Both the position numbers and the translations under genes were made by a program. Positions 56,787-64,000 of a DNA stretch of 64,000 bases are shown piece by piece (within the stretch, counting starts at the first letter, position 1; the number at the start of each line of letters is the position of its first letter). Under the pieces are notes generated by a model, which was not told where the DNA came from, searched no databases, and saw only the letters and a list, made by a program, of their open reading frames with translations. Source of the stretch: Pilatotrama ljubarskyi (Eukaryota; Basidiomycota; Agaricomycetes; Polyporales; Polyporaceae); contig MU277715.1 of assembly GCA_022385805.1 (NCBI GenBank), positions 182,765 through 246,764 on the forward strand, read 5' to 3'.

Positions 56787-58358
56787 GGAGGATGAGCTGG
56801 GGTGGAGTGCGCACCGTGACTCTGTCGAGCGAATTTGGAGTGAGCAGAGAGCCTGAGAGAGGACGGCGCTCCAGGCTGCGACTGACCTTTGATGCGCAAT
56901 TTGTGGGCAAGGAGGAATGCACAGCACGCTCTTCCTACCCACTCGGGTCCTGAGAAGGCGTACGGCCGTCATCGAGCTGATGTTCTTAGCAATCTTTCTT
57001 CAAAACAAGTGGCTTGGCGACCACTTCGCACACGGGCTGTGCGGCATCTCTGGGGTGGATGTAAGCAAGGGCCGAACCTCGAGCATGTACGGAAGAGGTC
57101 GTACGCTTCGCGCTCGCATTCATGACTTATCCAGTAGGTCGGTCATTCGTCGAAAGACGCCAAGAGCCGCACTCTGACTCGGCCAGCGCGGGGCGTACTG
57201 CCATCGGTCAACAACGGGTCGAGGTCTGTAGCCCGGTGAGCATCCTGCGTCCTCCTCATCTCGGCAACTCCATTCCGGACCTACAACAGCCACTTCTCAA
57301 ATTTACCCCTCGCATAGCTTGGAGAGTAGGGAGACAACTTGAAGCCCTGCCGACAGGTTTCCTGTTCGACCACATGTATCGCCCATAGCAGTGTGGGCCA
57401 TCTTCGCGCTTCCCTCGTACCGCCCCCGACGTCTTCTCGACCACATCTTCTGTTCAACTATATGTACTGGCAGGATTGGAACCTCACACGACAGACGTCA
57501 TCCGTACCTAGAGCGGCCCGCTGATGGGGAGTCCGAGGCGCTGAGCGGGTACGACGCGCACTCACGTCGAGTTGCGTCGGCCTGCGCGGTAGCTCGGACT
57601 CCGGTTCGCGTTCCTGCCTCGTTCCGTAGATATTTTCGCATAGATTTTCATCGCGTCTTATTTGCTGTTACTCACCCGCTCCACCCTCGATCGTAGGAGC
57701 TCGCGCGCCGCCGACGCTTGGCGGCGCGGATGCAACACTTTGGGCAATCCCGCCCCGTCGGGGATCACGTGACTGCGCTCGGACGCGTCACGTCGACCGT
57801 CTCGCCGTCTCCTCTACTGTACGCCCGACAATTTTGCATTCTCCCTTGACTATTTTCTCGATCGCGACCGGCTCTCTAGCCCCCGGTAGATAGCATAAAA
57901 GCCTGTACTTCGTACTCTTGCAAGACAGCTTGTTTTCCCCCTCGAAAGCCGCAGCCTGACTTCGCGCCTCAAGTCTCGCGCCCCGCGCCCAAGCTCACTT
58001 CTCGTCGCCTTCGCCGTCGCCTTCGCTGTCCCCGCCGCCGCGCTCGTAGCGCCTTTCGTATCGTACGTCGTCGCTCACACTCGTCTCACTCAGCCGCTCG
58101 CACTCCGCGCTGGTCCGTATCTCACTTGATCCATTGGGGTCTAGCTATTACATTCCTCCCCTCCTCCTCTGTGCTCTCCGATGACTCCTCGCCACATCGT
58201 CCACTCTCCGACCTGAGAGTTTGGATATCTATCATCTGGAGCCCACCGCGAGGGGTTAGGTTTCAAGACCATTCGGATCAAGCCTCTGGACGAGCCTCTA
58301 GCGAGGACGACCTCCTCGCCCAGCCACTACGGCGTTCCCTCCCGCTCCTAGCAGCGCT
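56787..58358. other. Upstream region of the retroelement, candidate 5' LTR and leader
   Basis: No gene recognised at 56787-57700. The stretch 57700-58130 is pyrimidine-rich, has a TATA-like AGCATAAAAGCC near 57890 and leads into the gag frame, so it may include the LTR promoter and leader. No LTR copy is visible downstream within the window to confirm its limits. Confidence 0.35.
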
Positions 58359-61028
58359 TTGTTCTCTCTGCGGCCCGCGATCTGGTCGCGCTCTCCGTCT
58401 CCCGATCACAATACAGCAGACGCGTCCTCCCTCGCATCCGACAGCGATCCCGAGCTCCGCAACGCGATCAACACCGTTCACTCGCTCCACCTCTCTCGCG
58501 CTGGCAGCCCACCCTGCGAACCTTCTGAGCCCGACCTCCCTTCGTTCCTCCCGATCTTCGACCGTCTGCTCGAGCTCAAGATGTCTCAACCATATCGCAT
58601 GCCGCTCCAAGGCGCGTCCGGCGCCCCCACCTTCGACCCAGCTCACCCACACTCCCTCCTCGACTTCTTTGAAGACCTTGACTACATGCTAGACGAAGCC
58701 AACGTCGAGGACGACCAGAAGCGCAAAACACACGCGGTCCGCTACGCTCCCGGCGAGCACAAGCTTCTTTGGCGAGGCTTCGCGTCCTTCGGCGAAGGCA
58801 AGCCCTATGAAGACTTCAAGAAAGAGGTCATCAAAGAGTATCTCGGCAACAACGGAAAGCGGCTCTATTCGCTCGGGGACCTCAAGATCCTGGTCTCGGA
58901 CGCAGCGAAGGCTGGTTTCCGCTCGTCTTCGGAATTCAAGACTTACAGCCGTAATTTCTGAATCGTCACCGACTATCTCGTCAAGCACTCCGTCCTCCGG
59001 GACGAAGAACGCGACCGCCTCTTCATTAAGGGTCTCCCTGAGCAACTCCAGAGCGCTGTACTCGAGCGGCTCAAGGTCAAGTGCCCGGACGTGCTTGTGC
59101 CTCGTCAACCGTACTCGGTCACACAAGTCACTGAGGCCACTGAGTTCATGTTGGACGCACAGGATGACGACGCCCCCATCAAGCGAACCACAGCCCGCAC
59201 CGCCGACGCTGTCAGCCCGCAGGTCAAGACGGAGGTTAGCGAGCTCGCAGACGTCCTCAGAACCACGCTCGCCGCACTCCTCCAGCAGCAGCGGCCGTCT
59301 AGCACCTCACCCGTTCGACAAGGTCCTCCGCACCTGGACGTTTCGACCCCACGCGTTGGCCAATGCCACTACTGCGGCGATAATGCGCACATCATCCGGC
59401 GCTGCCCCCAGGTCGACGCTGACGCGTCAGCTGGCCTCATGAAGCGCAATGAGCAAGGCCAGGTTGTCCTCGCATCTGGTAGCTACGTCCCCAGCGCCAT
59501 CGCCGGCAGCACACTACGCGAACGCGTCCAGGAGTATTACAGGCAGCATCCGGATGCGCGACCTTCGCAGCCGGTGCAGCAGCTACTATTCGAGCCCGTC
59601 TCAGTCCTCCCGTCGGCTTTCCCGCACCCGGGCACACAGTTCCTGTCGGCTGCTGACCACCCTCGCCCGACGTCCACCGCTACCTCGCGCGGACTTATTC
59701 ACAACCTCGCGCACGACCAGGAAGGGCTATTCGCGCAGCTGGAACACGAAATGTTCGCTGCTGAACGCCGCCGTGATCAAGCTCCCACTGCAGCCACTGC
59801 CAACGCCAATGAGGCACACACAGAGCGCGCGCACCGCCGCTCTGTACGCTTTGACGAGCCCCCGGAAAATCGCATTCAATTGCCCACATCCGCGCGCATT
59901 GAGGAGATCCCCGACAAGCCCACAGTACGCACGCAGAATGCCCCGGCAGTCGACGATGCGCCTAAGGACGCGTCGAAGCGCGCGCACGTGACCGTGTCAG
60001 CCTCTGAGACTTCTACTCCCACCGCACCGCCCACCGTCGTCGAGCATCCCTTCCGCAACGCCCGCGACGCCACCTACGCACCTCCATTGCAACGCAACTA
60101 CGGGGTCTCTGTATCTTCTGCTAAAACCGCTCAGGCGCCGCCCAAGAAGAACGAAGCTGCGTACAGGTCCTTCGTGCCAGTCTACGACCCAAAACACGCC
60201 ACCAACGTGTTCCGGCGCTGCCTCGAAACCCCGACCTCGCTCACCCTGGAAGAACTACTCACGCTATCCCCGGAGATTAGGAATGCGACGCGCGAGGCGT
60301 GCTCGATGCGGAGAGTACCGGTGGACGGGCAGGAAGGAAGCGAGGGGACGGACAGCGGACGCTCGGGTACGCGCCGCACCACCACCTTCTTAGCTGACAT
60401 GCCCGAGGCGTTCGCGCAGGCAGCCCAAGCAGAGACTCTTCGTCAAGTTGAGACCCCGCCACCCGGCACGCTCGTCATCGCTGACCCCGTCGACAGCTAC
60501 CTCAAGACATGCGGCCCCGGTGCATCCCTCCCTCCGCTTGTCACTTCGGTCGACTCCCTCGCTATCCGCGCCATCGAAGGCACCTTCCAAGACTCGCGTC
60601 AAGAGCCTGTCCAAGTCTCCTGTATCCTGGACAGTGGCTCGGCCATCACGTCCATGTCAGACGGCCTCGCGCACACACTAGGCCTTGCATTCGACCCGAA
60701 AGTCATCCTGCACATGCAAAGTGCGAACGGCGAAACAAACCCCTCGCTCAGCCTCGCACGCAACGTCCCGGTACGCTTCGGCGACATCGTCGTGTACTTA
60801 CAATTCCACGTTATTAGCTCGCCTGCGTACGACGTAATCCTCGGACGACCATTCGACGTGCTCACAGAAAGCGTCGTCCAGACCTTCGGTGATGGCACCC
60901 AGACCATCACGCTACACGACCCCAATTCCTCCATTATCACGAAGGTCCCGACTCTCCCTCGTCGCCCCCCACAGTTCGCGCGCCCCTCCCGTCCTCGTGT
61001 CGAGGATTTTCGGCTCTCGAGGGCGTGA
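58359..61028 (+). pseudogene. Retrotransposon gag-protease ORF with an in-frame stop
   Basis: Capsid-like part: YRMPLQGASGAPTFDPAHPH, LLDFFEDLDYMLDEANVEDD and EDFKKEVIKEYLGNNGKRLY. At 58959-58961 a TGA interrupts the frame, which then continues in the same phase (IVTDYLVKHSVLRDEERDRL). A CCHC knuckle follows (CHYCGDNAHIIRRC, 59370), then a long Ala/Pro/Thr-rich linker and an aspartic protease (CILDSGSAITSMSDGLAHTL near 60632, YDVILGRPFDVLT near 60830). The ORF ends TGA at 61026-61028, overlapping the next start. The protease is carried with gag rather than with pol. Confidence 0.88.
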
Positions 61029-63286
61029 TGGATGACCAGCAAGAGGTCGCGCTCATACTCAGCACCCCGCCCTCGCAGCCTGATAAAATTACAATAGATG
61101 CGTTCTCAATTGTCGACTCAACGTTTAATTCTAATGATATAGACTTACTGTACCTCTCTGCCTGTGACCCCACCCTTCTCGGCACCGACTCACTCTGTGA
61201 TCCCTCCTTCCCCTACGCCTCCTTTTACCAATACTCTCCTAATTTCGACGCCCTCGCCTTTACTCCGGCAGCTCCTACGTACCTTTCCGCTAATGCCACC
61301 TCCTTTTCCATTCACTCCCATGCCCAATCCCTCGACCCCGTTCCCCTCTTCGCCGCTTCCAAGAAAGAGTACAAACCTGTCGCCAAGAAGACGAAGCCCG
61401 TCCTCGCGCCACTCCCCGACCAATTCCGAATCGTGCGGGACATCAAGGGCGACCCGCTAGCTGACATGCCACCGCTACCGACCTCGCCGCCTCCGTTCTG
61501 TCCCACCGGCCGCTATACCGAAGAGCGCAAGCGCGGAATCGACGCCCTGCACCCTGAAGACTTCCTCTGGCCTCAAGAACGCGACCTTATGCACCACCTT
61601 ATCGGGCAGCAAAACACGGCCTTCGCATGGGACGACTCCGAGCGCGGTCAATTCCGTGAAGACTTCTTCCCGCCGGTCGTCATCCCAGTCGTCGAGCACA
61701 CTCCGTGGGTGCAGAAGAATATCCCCATCCCGCCCGGACTCTTCGACGAGGTCTGCGCCATCATCTGCAAGAAGGAAGCTGCGGGCGTGTACGAGCCGTC
61801 CAACAGCTCGTACCGCTCGCGCTGGTTCTGCGTCGTCAAAAAGGACGGCAAGTTCCTCCGCCTGGTTCACTCCCTGGAGCCTCTCAACGCCGTCACCATC
61901 GCACACTCCGGCGTCCCACCGTTCACGGAACAACTCGCGGAATCCTTCGCCGGACGCGCATGCGGAGGCATCCTCGACCTCTACGTCGGCTACGACGAAC
62001 GGCACCTCGATCCCTGCTCCCGCGATCTCACCACATTCTCCACACCATACGGCGCACGCCGCCTCACTACTCTGCCCATGGGATGGACAAACTCGGTCCC
62101 GATCTTCCATGACGATGTCACATACATCCTGCAGCCAGAAATCCCACAGTACACGCGCCCATTCATAGATGACGTCCCCATTCGAGGTCCTGCAACACGT
62201 TACGAATTACCCGACGGCGGCTTCGAAGCGATCCCGGAAAACAGCGGCATCCGCCGCTTCGTCTGGGAGCACCTGCAGAACGTCAACCGGATTGTCCAGC
62301 GCGTCAAGTACTGCGGCGGCACCTTCTCAGGCACGAAGTCAATCCTGTGCGCACCCGAATTCACTATTGTCGGCCACCGGTGTACGTACGAAGGACGCGT
62401 CCCGGAACCAGGCAACTATGCAAAGGTGCTGAACTGGGGCCCTTGTCGCTCGCTCTCCGAGGTCCGCGCCTTCCTCGGAACTGTCGGCATCGCTCGCGCT
62501 TTCATCCCCAACTTCGGAAAGCGTGCCTGGCCTCTCACACGTCTCACGCGCAAGGGAGCAGCCTTCGAGTGGGGACCCGAACAACTCGCGGCGCAAGAGG
62601 ACCTCAAGCATGCACTCGCTACCTCGCCCGCCCTCCGCCCCATCGACTATACGTCCCCCGCCGAAGTCATCCTCGCCGTCGACACGTCCAACATCGCCGT
62701 TGGGTACCTACTAGCACAGTGCGACCCCGCGACCCCGGCGCGTCGCTACTTCGCCAAGTTCGGCTCCCTCATGCTCAACGCCCGAGAATCCGCTTATTCA
62801 CAACCAAAACTGGAACTCTATGGGCTCTTCCGCGCCCTCAAGGCATGCAAGCGAACACTCATCGGTATCCGAAACCTCGTGGTCGAAGTCGATGCCCGTT
62901 ACATCCAAGGAATGCTTAACAATCCCGATGAAGTCCCCGGAGCGTCCATGAACCGGTGGATAGTAACGATACTCACCTTCCACTTCCGTCTAGTGCATGT
63001 CCCCGGGGTACGCCATGGCCCTGATGGTCTCTCGCGACGCCCCCCGCAGCCGGGAGACGAGGAAGACTCCCCTGAAGACGATGAAGACTGGATAGACCGA
63101 CTGAATGGCCTCCTCCATCTCATCAACCCTCCTGTCCCCCTTCGCATCGCTGCGACCCCCTCCCCACCTTCTCCCAAGCACAAAACTCGAGTGTTACGAC
63201 GTCGGACGCCTCCGACGCACCCATACCGCGCTCCGCCGCCGCGCAAGCTGAAGACACACGCCTCCAACAAGTATACCAGTACTTGA
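61028..63286 (+). CDS. Retrotransposon reverse transcriptase-RNase H ORF
   Basis: Starts at the ATG of TGATG (61028-61030). RT blocks: SRWFCVVKKDGKFLRLVHSL, GGILDLYVGYDERHLDPCSR, TTFSTPYGARRLTTLPMGWT, then the active-site motif RPFIDDVPIRGPATRY, where FIDD stands in for the usual Y-x-DD. The thumb includes EVRAFLGTVGIARAFIPNF. RNase H: VILAVDTSNIAVGYLLAQ, YSQPKLELYGLFRALKAC, VVEVDARYIQGMLNNPDEVP and LVHVPGVRHGPDGLSRRPP. Catalytic Asp/Glu residues appear in place. The frame ends at 63286 in a basic tail (RVLRRRTPPTHPYRAPPPRK) that is out of phase with the integrase remnant. Confidence 0.9.
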   Translation: MDDQQEVALILSTPPSQPDKITIDAFSIVDSTFNSNDIDLLYLSACDPTLLGTDSLCDPSFPYASFYQYSPNFDALAFTPAAPTYLSANATSFSIHSHAQSLDPVPLFAASKKEYKPVAKKTKPVLAPLPDQFRIVRDIKGDPLADMPPLPTSPPPFCPTGRYTEERKRGIDALHPEDFLWPQERDLMHHLIGQQNTAFAWDDSERGQFREDFFPPVVIPVVEHTPWVQKNIPIPPGLFDEVCAIICKKEAAGVYEPSNSSYRSRWFCVVKKDGKFLRLVHSLEPLNAVTIAHSGVPPFTEQLAESFAGRACGGILDLYVGYDERHLDPCSRDLTTFSTPYGARRLTTLPMGWTNSVPIFHDDVTYILQPEIPQYTRPFIDDVPIRGPATRYELPDGGFEAIPENSGIRRFVWEHLQNVNRIVQRVKYCGGTFSGTKSILCAPEFTIVGHRCTYEGRVPEPGNYAKVLNWGPCRSLSEVRAFLGTVGIARAFIPNFGKRAWPLTRLTRKGAAFEWGPEQLAAQEDLKHALATSPALRPIDYTSPAEVILAVDTSNIAVGYLLAQCDPATPARRYFAKFGSLMLNARESAYSQPKLELYGLFRALKACKRTLIGIRNLVVEVDARYIQGMLNNPDEVPGASMNRWIVTILTFHFRLVHVPGVRHGPDGLSRRPPQPGDEEDSPEDDEDWIDRLNGLLHLINPPVPLRIAATPSPPSPKHKTRVLRRRTPPTHPYRAPPPRKLKTHASNKYTST

Positions 63287-63500
63287 CGACGCTCCGCCTC
63301 CAGGACAACCTCTCAGACGCCGCACGGCAGGCCCTAGGCCGGTATGCCTTGCGCTTCTTCGCACAAGGCTTGCAGCTCTTCCGTCGTGATCCCGCAGGCC
63401 GCCATAAGCTCATTCTCTGGCCAGCACAACGCCTCGACGTCCTCCGCCAAGCCCACGACGATGTCAGCCACAAGGGCATATATGTGACCGCTGATGTGAC
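63200..63500 (+). pseudogene. Integrase N-terminal remnant
   Basis: In another frame from the RT ORF: EDTRLQQVYQYLTTLRLQDN, LGRYALRFFAQGLQLFRRD, HKLILWPAQRLDVLRQAHDD and VSHKGIY. This is the lead-in to the integrase zinc-binding domain. The cysteine pair and the DDE core never appear; the sequence runs into tandem repeats. Confidence 0.8.
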
Positions 63501-63537
63501 CCCACTCCGCACACGAGGCTGCGGAGCACCGAAGGCG

Positions 63538-63775
63538 CTCCCTTCGCGCATCTTCGCAGTTCTTCGCGCATCTTCGCAGTTCTTCGCGCATCTTTGCAGT
63601 TCTTCGCAGCTTCGCATCTTCGCGCATCTTCGCACTGCCTTCGCAGCTTCGCATCTTCGCGCATCTTCGCACTTCTTTGCACAGACCCGCAGGCCTTCGC
63701 AGCTTCGCATCTTCGCGCATCTTCGCACTTCTTCGCACAGACCCGCAGGCCTTCGCAGCTTCGCAGCCTCCGCAA
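63538..63775. repeat. Nested tandem repeats built on TTCGC
   Basis: Three units of about 20 bp (TTCGCGCATCTTCGCAGTTC, third with one change), then larger units of about 50-67 bp that combine TTCGCAGCTTCGCATCTTCG with CACAGACCCGCAGGCC, the last two nearly identical. Because the motif lacks stops in several frames, long spurious Cys/Arg/Ala-rich frames appear on the minus strand. Confidence 0.85.
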
Positions 63776-64000
63776 CGGATCACAAAGTCCCGCGAGGGAC
63801 TCAACGTGCAGCCATCGCGCAGAACCTGGGGGATGACCAGGCGTTTGGGGAGCGAAGTCTTTCGCACCAGCCTGCCCTGAAGATGGCCCCGGCGCTAGGT
63901 CCGTGCGTTTGCAGTTGGCTCGGCAGCATGAAGGTCCGGTCCGGCGTCATATGCGTAGCACGCCATTTTGGCACCGATGTAAAATACTCGCGCTTCGCAG
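63776..64000. other. Right edge, no gene recognised
   Basis: Sequence after the tandem repeats does not resume the integrase in any frame I can follow. Confidence 0.5.

Larger units (their letters stand above)
58359..63530 (+). mobile_element. Ty3-type LTR retrotransposon, decayed and 3'-truncated
   Basis: Order gag, CCHC knuckle, aspartic protease, reverse transcriptase, RNase H, start of integrase, all on the + strand. This is the Ty3 (Metaviridae-like) domain order. It shows an in-frame stop in gag, a 1-nt phase change between RNase H and integrase, and loss of the integrase core at the tandem repeats near 63538. LTRs were not identified. Confidence 0.9.

Noticed and set aside
58126..58692. 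Ser/Pro/Arg-rich frame overlapping the start of gag
   Set aside because: Out of phase with the conserved gag frame, with composition of an overlapping shadow.
63538..63775. Possible CRISPR-like array
   Set aside because: The units are contiguous tandem repeats without unique spacers, in a eukaryotic genome.
63123..63867. Cys/Arg/Ala-rich minus-strand frames (CAKMRSCE-like repeats) that resemble a metallothionein or repeat protein
   Set aside because: They are produced by the TTCGC tandem repeats read antisense. Several frames are open at once, and there is no non-repetitive coding part.

Overview
The window is eukaryotic and fungal. Short phase-consistent GT-AG introns (about 45-70 nt) break almost every gene. 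The protein set (class I hydrophobin, WSC/DUF1996 protein, DUF6699 and DUF6593-type proteins, GtaA glutaminase, MYND paralogues, Ty3-type element with a CCHC knuckle) points to an Agaricomycete basidiomycete, probably a wood- or litter-decay species. No CRISPR array, operon, rRNA or convincing tRNA was seen.

Layout. 1-5.6 kb: 3' part of a DUF1996 protein with three WSC domains, then divergent ribosomal protein genes eS6 (-) and uS15 (+). 7.3-11.1 kb: a roughly 18-exon GtaA-type glutaminase with a C-terminal membrane anchor. 11.6-18.8 kb: minus-strand genes for a small alpha/beta-hydrolase-like protein, a KLHDC4-type Kelch protein, a class I hydrophobin and a DUF6593-like protein. 19.3-22.7 kb: RCE1 CAAX protease and an unrecognised single-exon gene. 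23.4-29.0 kb: an intact MYND protein gene, a 750-bp non-autonomous hAT element with a perfect 8-bp target duplication, a decayed MYND copy, a block that recurs at 49-50 kb, and a GH5 glucanase. 29.4-31.0 kb: an F-box/LRR gene with a likely GC-AG intron. 31-35.8 kb: gene-poor, with a 294-bp inverted-repeat element. 35.8-42 kb: two DUF6699-type genes flank a secreted Cys-rich protein gene that carries a 1,050-bp intron. 43-47.1 kb: mitochondrial DNA polymerase gamma. 47.8-50.3 kb: a frameshifted MYND copy and an inverted partial copy of the GH5 upstream region. 50.9-56.8 kb: two more DUF6699-type genes and a pair of inverted repeats. 58.4-63.5 kb: a decaying Ty3-type LTR retrotransposon (gag-protease, RT-RNase H, start of integrase), cut off at nested tandem repeats.

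Conserved housekeeping genes (ribosomal proteins, RCE1, KLHDC4, POLG) are interleaved with lineage-specific families and repeat-rich gaps. The clearest novel signals are structural: two non-autonomous DNA elements, a duplicated and inverted GH5/MYND neighbourhood in three states of decay, and a retroelement whose two ORFs overlap as TGATG. I saw no evidence of a dedicated multi-gene system such as a biosynthetic or defence cluster.
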